Positions 1 to 9,631 of a DNA stretch of 36,155 nt are shown here, one piece after another (within the stretch, counting starts at the first letter, position 1; each line of letters opens with the position of its first letter). This DNA is from Clostridia bacterium (GTDB lineage: Bacteria; Bacillota; Clostridia; Oscillospirales; Acutalibacteraceae). A model generated the notes under the pieces. That model had not been told where the DNA came from and ran no database searches. It saw only the letters and a program-made list of their open reading frames with translations. Both the position numbers and the translations under genes were made by a program. The stretch lies in the NCBI GenBank assembly GCA_017549285.1, contig JAFYVE010000015.1, positions 1-36,155 on the forward strand, written 5' to 3'.

Positions 1-29
1 ATTTGATGTAAAAATGGTTACAATATACA

Positions 30-56
30 TTAGCACTCAGTAATTGAGAGTGCTAA
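30..56 (+). promoter_or_regulatory. CIRCE operator (HrcA binding site)
   Basis: A perfect inverted repeat is visible: TTAGCACTC (30-38), nine bases, GAGTGCTAA (48-56). This is the exact CIRCE consensus bound by the heat-shock repressor HrcA. It lies 35 bases before the groES start, so the operon is expected to be derepressed by heat or misfolded protein. The promoter is probably just upstream or partly outside the window; I see only weak -10-like sequence near 19-29. Confidence 0.97.
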
Positions 57-91
57 AACTTTAAATGATAATTTTTCAGGAGGAATATACA

Positions 92-376
92 ATGACACTT
101 AAACCTTTGGGTGACAAAGTTGTAGTTAAGTTTGTCGCAGCAGAAGAAAAGACACAGAGCGGTATCATCCTTTCATCAGCAGCTCAGGAGAAGCCCCAGA
201 TTGCAGAAATCGTTGCAGTAGGCCCCGGCGGTGTTGTTGACGGTAAGGAAATCGTTATGGAAGTAAAAGTAGGCGAAAAGGTTATACTTAACAAATATGC
301 AGGTACAGAAGTCAAGCTCGGCAACGATGAATACACAGTATGCCGTCAGAATGACATTCTTGCAGTAGTAGAATAA
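92..376 (+). CDS. groES: GroES co-chaperonin (Cpn10)
   Basis: This 94-residue protein matches the usual Cpn10 length. GroES forms the heptameric lid on GroEL and closes the folding chamber in the cytoplasm. The N-terminal LKPLGDKVVVK strand and the following mobile loop (around residues 15-30) are typical, and the VGPG and VLNKYAGTEVK segments are recognisable Cpn10 motifs. The start at 92 is preferred over the in-frame ATG at 65 because a strong AGGAGG (78-83) lies eight bases before it. groEL follows after 19 bases, so the two are one CIRCE-controlled operon. Confidence 0.98.
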   Translation: MTLKPLGDKVVVKFVAAEEKTQSGIILSSAAQEKPQIAEIVAVGPGGVVDGKEIVMEVKVGEKVILNKYAGTEVKLGNDEYTVCRQNDILAVVE

Positions 377-380
377 TTGA

Positions 381-2039
<1,659 letters not shown>

Positions 2040-2074
2040 TTCAATGTACAATTAACAATTGAATGCATAAAATT

Positions 2075-2106
2075 AACGCAGACACTTTTTGGAGTGCCTG
2101 CGTTTT
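2075..2106 (+). terminator. Rho-independent terminator of groESL
   Basis: The arm AACGCAG (2075-2081) pairs with CTGCGTT (2098-2104), and an imperfect inner extension (ACACT with AGTG) continues the stem. A run of T follows. It lies 36 bases after the groEL stop. Confidence 0.8.
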
Positions 2107-2113
2107 TGATTTG

Positions 2114-2416
2114 TTAAAAATTACTTCCTGAATACCTGACAGTTACAATATGAACTTCTTTTTTGTCTGTCAGTACTTTATAGATAATCAGATATTTTTT
2201 GACAATCAGTTGTCTGTAATTCTGATTTGCATATATACCTGTTTTTCTTATTGCACCTCTTTCGGGCATCTGTTCAAGGCTGAGTATTGCATTTTCGATA
2301 GCTGAAATCATGTTTTCAGCAATTGAAGGTTCTGAAAGATTGTTAGAAATATATGAATAAATACCGTCAAGGTCACGGTATGCTCTCTGATATAATTTTA
2401 CTGTAAAATTATCCAA
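2114..2416 (-). CDS. Type II toxin, ParE/RelE family
   Basis: This 100-residue protein has the length and pattern of ParE/RelE-fold toxins. Features are an N-terminal strand (FTVKLYQRAYRDL), two helices, then a C-terminal sheet with MPERGAIRKTG, YRQLIVKKYLIIYKV and VHIVTVRYSGSNF. RelE members are ribosome-dependent mRNA interferases and ParE members poison gyrase. The sequence does not let me choose between them, although the late YRQLIVKKYLIIYKV pattern is common in ParE-like proteins. The start is TTG, placed eight bases after GGAG. The gene overlaps the end of the antitoxin gene by eight bases, which indicates translational coupling. A nucleotide-level relic is unlikely because the frame is intact. 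Confidence 0.85.
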   Translation of the reverse strand: MDNFTVKLYQRAYRDLDGIYSYISNNLSEPSIAENMISAIENAILSLEQMPERGAIRKTGIYANQNYRQLIVKKYLIIYKVLTDKKEVHIVTVRYSGSNF

Positions 2417-2672
2417 GATGTTTTCTCCTTAACTGTGAAAGAGAATCTTTTGCATCAAGAAGTATACCGTTATTGTAAAATTCATTTTCAGCTTCTGTTA
2501 TTGCAGTATCGACAGCTTTGTTTTCAATCATTTCTTCATATGCTTCAATACTCATTATTACAAGGTCACCGTATCCGTTTTTTGTGATAAAAATCGGCTC
2601 TTTTTTTGCGTGACAAATATCTGAAATCTCAGTTGTGTTTCTTAAATCGGTAATAGGTCTGATGTTTGGCAT
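2409..2672 (-). CDS. Type II antitoxin, Phd/YefM family
   Basis: This 87-residue protein begins with the Phd/YefM-type DNA-binding fold: RPITDLRNTTEISDICHAKKEPIFITKNGYGDLVIMSIEAYEEM is the family signature over residues 4-48. The variable, acidic C-terminal half would wrap the cognate toxin encoded directly downstream. Such antitoxins neutralise the toxin and also repress their own promoter, alone or with toxin bound. The start at 2672 has an AAAGGAG site upstream. The pair sits alone between groEL and the alaS-HIT genes, a typical position for a small mobile toxin-antitoxin unit, though I see no mobility gene beside it. Confidence 0.87.
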   Translation of the reverse strand: MPNIRPITDLRNTTEISDICHAKKEPIFITKNGYGDLVIMSIEAYEEMIENKAVDTAITEAENEFYNNGILLDAKDSLSQLRRKHLG

Positions 2673-2692
2673 ATATAAGCACTCCTTTCTGA

Positions 2693-2725
2693 CATAATTA
2701 TATCATTATTATGTGCAAAATGCAA
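2693..2725 (-). promoter_or_regulatory. Promoter/operator of the toxin-antitoxin pair
   Basis: Read on the minus strand, TTGCAT (2720-2725), 17 bases, and TATAAT (2697-2702) make a good sigma-A promoter. Short inverted arms CATAAT/ATTATG (2693-2698 and 2708-2713) flank the -10, as expected for an autorepression operator. Confidence 0.6.
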
Positions 2726-2734
2726 CCATATAAA

Positions 2735-2773
2735 CAAAAAACACCGACACATCGTAAGTGTCGGTGTTTTTTT
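2735..2773 (-). terminator. Terminator after the HIT gene
   Basis: A perfect ten-base stem, ACACCGACAC (2741-2750) with GTGTCGGTGT (2758-2767), has a seven-base loop. A-rich sequence lies on its left and T-rich on its right, so it can act in both directions. On the minus strand it ends the HIT/alaS transcript and insulates the toxin-antitoxin promoter. Confidence 0.88.
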
Positions 2774-2782
2774 ATGCTTATT

Positions 2783-3124
2783 TTAGCCGGGAGGCCATGT
2801 CATATCTCTGCCTGCAAGCAGATGGAAATGAAGGTGTTTTACTGTCTGACCTGCGCTGTCGCCACAGTTGGTAACAACGCGGAAACCGTCAGAAAGACCT
2901 TTTTCTTCAGCAATCTTTGCGGCAACTTCAAAAATGTGAGCAACAAGATGACTGTTGTCTGTATTGATATCTGCGGCAGAAGTGATGTGTTCTTTGGGAA
3001 TGATGAGTACGTGAACGGGAGCTGCGGGAGCTATATCGTTGAATGCATAAACCGTATCATCTTCATAAACCTTTGAAGAGGGGATTTCGCCCTTGATTAT
3101 TTTACAAAAAAGACAATCGTTCAT
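2783..3124 (-). CDS. HIT family (histidine triad) nucleotide hydrolase
   Basis: A 113-residue HinT-type protein. The N-terminal CLFCKIIKGEIPSSKVYED is the usual opening with a CxxC pair. The histidine triad HLHFHLLAG lies near the C terminus and provides the catalytic histidine. Family members hydrolyse purine nucleoside phosphoramidates and can cleave aminoacyl-adenylates, which suits a gene placed 12 bases after alaS. I chose ATG 3124 over the GTG at 3133 because the AGAGG site overlaps the GTG but is well spaced from the ATG. It is almost certainly co-transcribed with alaS and ends at the strong hairpin. Confidence 0.93.
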   Translation of the reverse strand: MNDCLFCKIIKGEIPSSKVYEDDTVYAFNDIAPAAPVHVLIIPKEHITSAADINTDNSHLVAHIFEVAAKIAEEKGLSDGFRVVTNCGDSAGQTVKHLHFHLLAGRDMTWPPG

Positions 3125-3136
3125 TTTTGTCACCTC

Positions 3137-5773
3137 TTATTTAAGGAATGATGAAGCGATTTCTGTTGACTTTTCAACAGCTTCTGGTACCTTGGTGATA
3201 TCCTTGCCGCCTGCCATAGCGCTGTCGGGTTTGCCGCCGCCTGAACCGCCTGCAATCTTTGCGATTTCTCTTACGATGTTACCAGCGTGAGCACCCTTTG
3301 CAATTGCACCCTTACCGCACATACAACCGAAAGAAACTGTTCCTTTTTCTTTTACAACTGATGCGGCAATCATAATGATATCGTCACCGAAATCCTTTGC
3401 AGAGTCGAGAACGCTTCTTACCTTTTCAGCACCGCCTTCACCGATGTCTGATGCGATAATCTTGATGCCGTTTACTTCTGTAGCATTGTCAAGAAGTGAA
3501 GCAGACTGAGCTTTTGCAATCTGAGCCTTGAGAGCTTCGATTTCTTTTTCTTTTGCCTTGAGCTCAGCCGCAACTGCAGAAGTCTTTGCTGCAAGCTGAG
3601 AAGCATTGCCGAGCTTGAGAGTATCTGCTGCAGAGTAAATGAGTTCATTCTTTTCGTCGATGTATTTAAGAACATTCTTGCCTGTTACAGCCTGAATTCT
3701 TCTTACACCTGCTGCGACTGATGACTCAGAAACAATCTTGAAAAGACCGAGCTTACCTGTGTTGTCTGCGTGAGTACCGCCGCAGAGCTCTGTTGAGAAG
3801 TCACCTGCTTTTACAACTCTTACAACATCGCCGTACTTTTCACCGAAGAGAGCCATAGCACCCATAGCTTTTGCTTCGTCAATGGGCATTTCGCGGTTTA
3901 TAACTTCATTTGCTTCAAGAATAACTTCGTTAACGAGTGCTTCAACCTTCTTAAGCTCTTCACTTGTCATACCTGTGAAGTGTGTGAAGTCAAAACGTAC
4001 CTCGTTTGCATCAACAAGCTGACCTGCCTGTTCAACGTGAGTGCCGAGCACTTCTCTGAGTGCTGCCTGAAGAAGGTGAGCCGCTGTGTGGTTTCTCATA
4101 ATAGCTTTCCTTGCTTCTTTGTTGTAAACTGTAACAGCCTTGTCGCCGACCTTTACGCTGTCACCTGAAAGTGTACCGTGGTGAAGCCAGATGCCGTCGG
4201 GGTCTTTTGTTGTGTTTGTGACTTCGAATGTTGCGTCACCGATTGTGATAACACCTGTGTCACCCACCTGACCGCCGCTTTCTGCATAGAAAGAAGTTCT
4301 GTCAAGAACGATAACAGCATCGTCACCGTCGTTGATGAAATCTTTTCTTTCACCGTCTGTAACGAGTGCAAGAACAACTGCATCTGTATTATTTTCTGTA
4401 TAACCTGTGAATTCTGTCTTTGCAACATCCTTGAAAGAAACGCCGTTGTTTCTCCAGTCTGAGTCTGCAGCATTTCTCTTGGCACTCTTTGCTTTGAGTC
4501 TTGCTTCTTCAACGAGAGTGCGGAATTTTGCTTCATCAACAGTCATATTCTTTTCTTCTGCGATTTCCTTTGTAAGGTCAATGGGGAAGCCGTATGTGTC
4601 CTGAAGCTTGAATGCGTCTTCACCTGAAATTATACCGTCTTTTGCATTCTCCATCATTTCGTTAAGGAGAACAAGACCTGAGTCGATTGTCTTATAGAAG
4701 CTTTCTTCTTCCATTGCAATGACTTTCTTGATGTAATCCTGCTTTTCAACAAGGTTGGGGTAAGCAGATGCATTTTCTGCAATAACTGTATCACATACTT
4801 CAGCAAGGAAAGGTCTGTCAATGCCTATGAGTCTGCCGTGTCTTGCAGCTCTTCTGAGAAGTCTTCTTAAAACATAGCCTCTGCCGCTGTTTGAGGGAAG
4901 AACACCGTCGCCGACCATAAATGTTGTGCTTCTGATGTGGTCTGTGATAACACGGAGTGAGATATCTTTCTTTGCATCATCGTGGTAGTTGATACCTGCG
5001 ATAGAGATGATGTGCTTCATAATATTCTGCACTGTGTCAACCTCGAAAAGGTTGTCAACATCCTGCATTACACAAGCAAGTCTTTCAAGACCCATACCTG
5101 TATCGATATTGGGGTTTGCAAGACGTGTATAATTGTTATTACCGTCATTTTCAAACTGAGTGAAAACAAGGTTCCATACTTCAATGAATCTGTCACAGTC
5201 ACAGCCTACCTTACAGTCAGGGCTGCCGCAACCTTTGTCGGGACCTCTGTCAAAGTAGATTTCAGAACAGGGGCCGCAGGGACCTGCACCGTGCTCCCAG
5301 AAGTTGTCCTCTTTGCCGAAACGTACCATGTGTGAGGGGTCAACGCCTACTTCCTTGGTCCAGATGTCGAAAGCTTCGTCATCTTCAAGATATACGCTGA
5401 CATAAAGGAGCTCTTCGGGGATTTCGAGAACCTTGGTGAAGAATTCCCAAGCCCAGGCTGTTGCTTCGTGCTTGAAGTAATCACCGAATGAGAAGTTGCC
5501 GAGCATCTCGAAATATGTGCCGTGACGTGCTGTTTTACCAACGTTTTCAATGTCGGGTGTACGGATACACTTCTGACAAGTTGTAACTCTCTTGCGAGGG
5601 GGAGTAACTTCTCCTGTGAAATATTTTTTCATGGGTGTCATACCTGCATTGATAAGCAGGATACTCTTGTCACCCTGAGGAACAAGTGAGAAACTGGGGA
5701 GTCTCAGATGATCCTTTGATTCAAAAAATGCCAAATACTTTTCTCTTAATTCGTTAAGACCTGTCCATTTCAT
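3137..5773 (-). CDS. alaS: Alanyl-tRNA synthetase
   Basis: An 878-residue class II synthetase that charges tRNA-Ala. Parts in order are the N-terminal catalytic domain (INAGMTPMKKYFTG, CQKCIRTPDIENVGKTARH, HGTYFEMLGNFSFGDYFK), the editing domain with the zinc/deacylation motif NHTAAHLLQAAL, the CGGTHADNTG motif, and a C-terminal DHHA1-like region with GSGGGKPDSAMAGG. ATG 5773 is used because AGGAGG sits eight to ten bases upstream and family members begin here; the upstream extension (to 5857) reads through the leader terminator. Expression is controlled by the T-box leader. The HIT gene follows in the same transcript. Confidence 0.98.
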   Translation of the reverse strand: MKWTGLNELREKYLAFFESKDHLRLPSFSLVPQGDKSILLINAGMTPMKKYFTGEVTPPRKRVTTCQKCIRTPDIENVGKTARHGTYFEMLGNFSFGDYFKHEATAWAWEFFTKVLEIPEELLYVSVYLEDDEAFDIWTKEVGVDPSHMVRFGKEDNFWEHGAGPCGPCSEIYFDRGPDKGCGSPDCKVGCDCDRFIEVWNLVFTQFENDGNNNYTRLANPNIDTGMGLERLACVMQDVDNLFEVDTVQNIMKHIISIAGINYHDDAKKDISLRVITDHIRSTTFMVGDGVLPSNSGRGYVLRRLLRRAARHGRLIGIDRPFLAEVCDTVIAENASAYPNLVEKQDYIKKVIAMEEESFYKTIDSGLVLLNEMMENAKDGIISGEDAFKLQDTYGFPIDLTKEIAEEKNMTVDEAKFRTLVEEARLKAKSAKRNAADSDWRNNGVSFKDVAKTEFTGYTENNTDAVVLALVTDGERKDFINDGDDAVIVLDRTSFYAESGGQVGDTGVITIGDATFEVTNTTKDPDGIWLHHGTLSGDSVKVGDKAVTVYNKEARKAIMRNHTAAHLLQAALREVLGTHVEQAGQLVDANEVRFDFTHFTGMTSEELKKVEALVNEVILEANEVINREMPIDEAKAMGAMALFGEKYGDVVRVVKAGDFSTELCGGTHADNTGKLGLFKIVSESSVAAGVRRIQAVTGKNVLKYIDEKNELIYSAADTLKLGNASQLAAKTSAVAAELKAKEKEIEALKAQIAKAQSASLLDNATEVNGIKIIASDIGEGGAEKVRSVLDSAKDFGDDIIMIAASVVKEKGTVSFGCMCGKGAIAKGAHAGNIVREIAKIAGGSGGGKPDSAMAGGKDITKVPEAVEKSTEIASSFLK

Positions 5774-5805
5774 TGGAATATACCTCCTGAATAATTTGTA
5801 AAAAA

Positions 5806-6030
5806 ATAAAAAATGCCCTATGAACAAATCAGGGTGAGAAAAATCCCACGGTACCACCTGAATTGTGCATAACGCACCACTCGTTTCTGTTTAACGCACA
5901 GCATACGTACTGCTCATCGCAGTCTTGCTCCGAGCCGGCACATCATCATTCCGATACAGCCTCACACCAACCGGCTGCTCTCTGAAAACTTCCTGATGAA
6001 TTCTGCTCTTCACAGCAATTCAAATATTAA
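5806..6030 (-). promoter_or_regulatory. Alanine-specific T-box leader of alaS
   Basis: On the minus strand the T-box core AGGTGGTACCGTGGG occupies 5845-5859; its TGGT can pair with the ACCA end of uncharged tRNA-Ala. Stem I is recognisable: TTGCT/AGCAA base, a kink-turn-like GTGAA/GG internal loop, GAGC/GCTC, then a specifier loop holding GCC (5937-5939) followed by G, and a distal GGTTGGTGTGAGGC segment. GCC is an alanine codon, which agrees with the gene. A short CCC-GGG hairpin and T-runs just before the alaS RBS (about 5804-5835) are the likely terminator. Uncharged tRNA-Ala should allow readthrough. Confidence 0.93.
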
Positions 6031-6037
6031 CATACAT

Positions 6038-6067
6038 ATTATATACTACACGTGGTGTATAAGTCAA
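6038..6067 (-). promoter_or_regulatory. alaS promoter
   Basis: On the minus strand TTGACT (6062-6067), 18 bases, then TATAAT (6038-6043). Transcription would begin near 6030, giving a leader of about 255 bases that contains the whole T-box. Confidence 0.75.
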
Positions 6068-6075
6068 GAGAAACT

Positions 6076-6113
6076 TTTTAAAGGACTGTACAAAAAAGTA
6101 CAGTCCTTTAAAA
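6076..6113 (-). terminator. Hairpin after the CAP-dockerin gene
   Basis: A perfect 16-base inverted repeat (6076-6091 with 6098-6113) encloses a six-A loop. The core is AAGGACTGTAC/GTACAGTCCTT. It starts at the stop codon of the CAP gene. On the minus strand the T-tract is weak (AGTTTCTC), so termination may depend on the AU-rich stem base. The hairpin also separates this gene from the alaS promoter. Confidence 0.65.
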
Positions 6114-7370
6114 TTAAAATGTGTCAATTTTTGCCGATACCCTGAGGATTTTTCTTGCGTCCGATGCTGTGATTTTGTTGTCAGCGTTCACATCGGCTGC
6201 AGCAGTCTGTTCTTCATTGAAATGTTCAAGCTTTGCGGCAGCTCTGAGAGCAAGTCTTGCGTCTGATGCTGTGATTTTGCCGTCTTTGTTGATATCACCG
6301 ATTGTTACTGTTGCAGGAAGTGAAGGCACTTCTTCGTTGTCTTCGGAAGTATCGTCAGAAGTGAAGAAATTGACTGTATATGTGAGTGTTGTGTCCTGTC
6401 CTGATGCTGTTTTAAGACCTTTTACGGTTATTGTGTATTTCCCGTTATATTCATTGACAGCTTCGGGTCTGAAAATGATTGCATTGTTGACACCGTATCC
6501 CATTGTGCTGATGTTGAAATAACCGTCAGCTGATGATTTGCTGAAAGAATATGTTCCGTCTTCACTCTTCATTTCAATTGAAACACCTGAAATGTCAGGC
6601 GCACTGTATTTTGAAGGATTAAGCGAAATGTTCCATGCGTGTTCTGTTGTGAAAAGAGGGGCGTCGCTTACCATATAGCCTGAGGGAGGCCAGCTGATGA
6701 AATCGAAGTCGTCAGCTTTAGCTGATTTATCAAATGCGTAAAGCGAAGAATAGTATTTCTGACCGTTGTTTGCCGTGCCAAAACCTGTTGCACCCATTGT
6801 TGGGTTGAGGAGCCATCTTCTGTGTCCGAGTCTGTCAATATTTGTGGCATCACTGTCATTCATCCACATATCAACGGAAAAAGTGAGAGGACCTGATTCG
6901 GGCTGATTGCCGTAAAAGTAGGAAAGATTGCCGTAAGCAGCTCCTGTGTAGCCTTTATCGAACATTTCCTGACTCATTCCCGAAGGTTTAGAGGGAGCGT
7001 GTGAAAGCTTTTTGTTTGCAGCTGTTACCAGTGCTGCTGTCTGTGCAAAATCGGTGTATTCAGCCGAAATTGTCACATTTTTAAGACCTGCAAGTCTTCT
7101 GTATGCGTTGAGTCTGTCAAGACCTGCTTTTATTATATCGTCTTTTACTTTGCCCTGTGAATAAGGTAAAGCAACGGAAGGCTCATTGATATAGATGTTT
7201 TCGTTGTCACTTACGGGAGTGTTCTGAGAAAGTGAAACGATTTCCTGTTTTGTGAGCTTTTTCATTGATTTAAAGCCCGAGTAACCGTCTTCTGCAGATG
7301 ATGTGATTGCCGTGCAGGAAAAAACAATGATTGCAACAAGTAAAAATGAAATAATCTTTCTGATTTTCAT
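6114..7370 (-). CDS. Secreted CAP-domain protein with C-terminal type I dockerin
   Basis: A 418-residue exported protein. Residues 1-26 form a signal peptide (basic start, hydrophobic core, AITSSAE cleavage zone). A CAP/SCP-like domain covers roughly 75-220, with LNAYRRLAGL, LSHAPSKPSG and NIDRLGHRRWLLNP. A beta-rich region (220-345) follows, then an acidic linker. A dockerin at about 356-418 has two calcium-loop repeats, DINKDGKITASDAR and DVNADNKITASDAR. Dockerins bind cohesins on scaffoldins or the cell wall, so the protein may be held in a cellulosome-like assembly. CAP domains in bacteria are often wall- or matrix-associated; the precise activity is unknown. The RBS is AAGGAATG. Confidence 0.88.
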   Translation of the reverse strand: MKIRKIISFLLVAIIVFSCTAITSSAEDGYSGFKSMKKLTKQEIVSLSQNTPVSDNENIYINEPSVALPYSQGKVKDDIIKAGLDRLNAYRRLAGLKNVTISAEYTDFAQTAALVTAANKKLSHAPSKPSGMSQEMFDKGYTGAAYGNLSYFYGNQPESGPLTFSVDMWMNDSDATNIDRLGHRRWLLNPTMGATGFGTANNGQKYYSSLYAFDKSAKADDFDFISWPPSGYMVSDAPLFTTEHAWNISLNPSKYSAPDISGVSIEMKSEDGTYSFSKSSADGYFNISTMGYGVNNAIIFRPEAVNEYNGKYTITVKGLKTASGQDTTLTYTVNFFTSDDTSEDNEEVPSLPATVTIGDINKDGKITASDARLALRAAAKLEHFNEEQTAAADVNADNKITASDARKILRVSAKIDTF

Positions 7371-7390
7371 AGTATCATTCCTTTTTTTAT

Positions 7391-7418
7391 AAAAGCTGCC
7401 TTGAAAAAGACAGCTTTT
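7391..7418 (-). terminator. Intergenic hairpin between lipoprotein and CAP gene
   Basis: AAAAGCTG (7391-7398) pairs with CAGCTTTT (7411-7418). The T-tract on the minus strand is poor (ATAAAAAAA), so this may be a partial terminator or an mRNA processing hairpin rather than a full stop. Confidence 0.45.
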
Positions 7419-7425
7419 ACGGATC

Positions 7426-7998
7426 TTATTTTACAAAAACAAATTCACTGTCAGTCTTATTGAATGCTGTTGCAGAAGAAAGACCTTCAATTCCGAGTGA
7501 GCCGATGTCTTCACCGTTTACTGTATAAAATACATCATATTCTTTGCCGAGATTAGCCTGAATGCTGTAGCACAGGCTGTTGAGCATAAACACCTGAAGT
7601 TCTTTTACAGAAGCGAAGGTGAAGCTTTCTCTTACCGTGTCGGGTACAGCATCTGCGATTATTGAAGCATCTGATAACCAGTCAATGGTAATTGTTTTTG
7701 TCGTTTCATCAGTTGACGAACTGATTCTGAATTTAAGACCTGTCCAGCCCGATAAACCTGCTGAAATTCTTTCGGGAGTGATTACACCGCCGTTACAGGA
7801 AAACTCGGTTGAAAGAAGTGACTCTTTGTCTGCACCTGATACGGCATAAATCATACCTTTCACTTCTTTGTTATCTTCTTCTGTCTGTCCTTCTTCAATA
7901 ATATTGTGATTATGTCCTTCGGGTTCGTTTTTTTCACCGCAGGCACTTAAAGTGAACATAATCATAAGTGCAAGAAAAATTGAAATTAATTTTTTCAA
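7426..7998 (-). CDS. Small lipoprotein of unknown function
   Basis: A 190-residue protein with a textbook lipoprotein signal: MKKLISIFLALMIMFTLSAC, with the lipobox cysteine at residue 20. A histidine/acid-rich linker (EGHNHNIIEEGQTEEDN) follows, then a globular domain. The C-terminal strand-helix pattern (SVKELQVFMLNSLCYSIQANLG then YDVFYTVNGEDIGSLG) faintly resembles GerMN-type domains, but I do not claim membership. TTG 7998 is chosen as start: GGAG (8008-8011) directly abuts the in-frame TTG at 8007, whereas 7998 has nine-base spacing and gives an ideal signal peptide. It may be co-transcribed with the CAP gene downstream. Confidence 0.75.
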   Translation of the reverse strand: MKKLISIFLALMIMFTLSACGEKNEPEGHNHNIIEEGQTEEDNKEVKGMIYAVSGADKESLLSTEFSCNGGVITPERISAGLSGWTGLKFRISSSTDETTKTITIDWLSDASIIADAVPDTVRESFTFASVKELQVFMLNSLCYSIQANLGKEYDVFYTVNGEDIGSLGIEGLSSATAFNKTDSEFVFVK

Positions 7999-8021
7999 AA
8001 TCAGCAACTCCTTTTAAATGC

Positions 8022-8030
8022 ATTATACCA
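8022..8030 (-). promoter_or_regulatory. Possible extended -10 promoter for the small lipoprotein
   Basis: The minus strand reads TGGTATAAT (8022-8030), an extended -10 box about 25 bases before the TTG start. No good -35 is visible. Confidence 0.4.
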
Positions 8031-8065
8031 CATAATGAATTAAAAATAAATATTATGCTGAAAAA

Positions 8066-9631
8066 TTATGCGATAGGATCTGTTTTGTAAATGAACATAC
8101 AGCTTGTCTGCATATATTCGGGTGCAGAAGTGTAAATTCTGTAACCTGCATTAAGCCAGGACTGCATCTTTTTAATAAGAGTTTCAGCTTCTTCAGGTAA
8201 TTCGGTAATATCTGTTTCTCCAAGTGCTGAGCTGTTTGATGCCATTGTGTCAAGAGCTGCTGTGAGTGAATTCAGGTTGTCAGCTTCGGTCAGTTTTGTA
8301 AGAACATCAAGAAGTTCCTTGTTTTCGTTGAGATAAGTCATAAGTTCCGAAAGAGTTGCAAGTGTTTCGGGAAGCTTTTCCATTGATGCTGCAACTTCAG
8401 GATCTTCAAGTGCTGCAGAGAACTGATTAAGAAGAGGAGTTATTTCATCAAGGTCTTCCGAAATATCCATAAGTGAACCGAGAACACTCTTGAGTGCAGG
8501 AACATTTGACATAACGTTCATAAGTGACTGCATATCTTCGCCCTCAAGTTTTGTAATGAAGTTTGAGAGTGTTGTGATGTTTTCGGGAGTGAGAAGAGTT
8601 GTCATTGTTTCAAGCATCTTTTTGTTTTCGTTGTAGACCTTGAGACCCTTCTGCATTATATCAAGCATTTCCTTGATTTTATTTGTGTCTTTCATAAATT
8701 CTGCAACAACCTGATTTGGGTCAATCTGTGCAAGAAGATTGCTGACATTTTTCACTTCATTGAGAACATTTTTTGCATCTTCAAGAGTCTTGGGCATCGC
8801 AATATCCATATTGAGTGCTGAAAGAGGCATAGCTGCAAAATATGCGTCACCGAGAGTGAAGTCTGTAACGGTTGCTTTTATTGTGAATGTGCTGGGGAAT
8901 GAGAAATCTTCAAAACCTGAGATGTTGAGTTTGTCAAGCTGAAGGCTTTCATTGAGTCCGGGAGCACCCGTCATAACGATTGCTTCAAAACTGCCGCCGC
9001 CTACCGAAATGCAGTTTGTAACTTCAATGTTTGAGAAGTTTTCATAGGGAAGCATAAAACCGCCGACCATCGCAAGGGGAGCATACATCGTGTATTTTAC
9101 ACCGTCTGCTTCAATTTCCTGAACGATGTTGTTCTTCATTGTGATTTCCATTCTGAAGTTACCGCTTTTACCTTTAAGGTCTGCGGGAGTCATTTCCTGT
9201 TCATCAAGGAAGTATTTTATTGAAACATCTATGGGAAGCTGTTTGTCTGAAGCACCTTCATAATACACATCGGAAGTTGTCATATGCCAAGTGAGTTTGC
9301 CGTCTGCGCTTACGGAAGCTGCCTGACCTCTTGTAACAACAAAATCTTTGAGTGTTGTTGAGTCAACTACTTTTACTTCAGCTCTGTCAGCGTGTAACCA
9401 GTCTGAAACGGTGATTTTCTTAACAGAACCGTCACTGTTGAGGTTTACATAAACATTTTCATTTTTTGTAACAGTCTGTGTTGTGTCAGTGTAAGTTATG
9501 AGGGGGGCTGATGATTCATCACCCGTTGCAGGTTCTTCTCCAACAGGTGTCTTTGAACACGCTGTGAGCATCAGCATCAGGAGTGCAAGGCATAAAGCCG
9601 TTATTTTCTTTATTTTATTTATATTTTTCAT
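8066..9631 (-). CDS. Lipoprotein partner of the MMPL exporter
   Basis: A 521-residue lipoprotein (signal ending LMLTAC, cysteine 25). Residues 30-265 look beta-rich. The remainder to about 490 is a long series of helices with hydrophobic heptads (for example LNEVKNVSNLLAQID, LLNQFSAALEDPEVAASMEKL), reminiscent in style of the YhgE/Pip-type helical regions that accompany MMPL transporters. Its ATG overlaps the stop of the exporter gene as ATGA, so the two are translationally coupled and probably act together at the outer face of the membrane. I infer a periplasm-like adaptor or substrate-handling role; no catalytic motif is visible. No strong terminator follows. Confidence 0.8.
   Translation of the reverse strand: MKNINKIKKITALCLALLMLMLTACSKTPVGEEPATGDESSAPLITYTDTTQTVTKNENVYVNLNSDGSVKKITVSDWLHADRAEVKVVDSTTLKDFVVTRGQAASVSADGKLTWHMTTSDVYYEGASDKQLPIDVSIKYFLDEQEMTPADLKGKSGNFRMEITMKNNIVQEIEADGVKYTMYAPLAMVGGFMLPYENFSNIEVTNCISVGGGSFEAIVMTGAPGLNESLQLDKLNISGFEDFSFPSTFTIKATVTDFTLGDAYFAAMPLSALNMDIAMPKTLEDAKNVLNEVKNVSNLLAQIDPNQVVAEFMKDTNKIKEMLDIMQKGLKVYNENKKMLETMTTLLTPENITTLSNFITKLEGEDMQSLMNVMSNVPALKSVLGSLMDISEDLDEITPLLNQFSAALEDPEVAASMEKLPETLATLSELMTYLNENKELLDVLTKLTEADNLNSLTAALDTMASNSSALGETDITELPEEAETLIKKMQSWLNAGYRIYTSAPEYMQTSCMFIYKTDPIA

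Noticed and set aside
65-91. Upstream ATG of groES and the upstream start of alaS (5857)
   Set aside because: Both would place codons before or across the RBS or leader terminator; the internal starts have strong RBSs and match the family N termini.
2711-3076. 121-codon plus-strand frame opposite the HIT gene
   Set aside because: It is antisense to the intact HIT gene, crosses its terminator and has no RBS.
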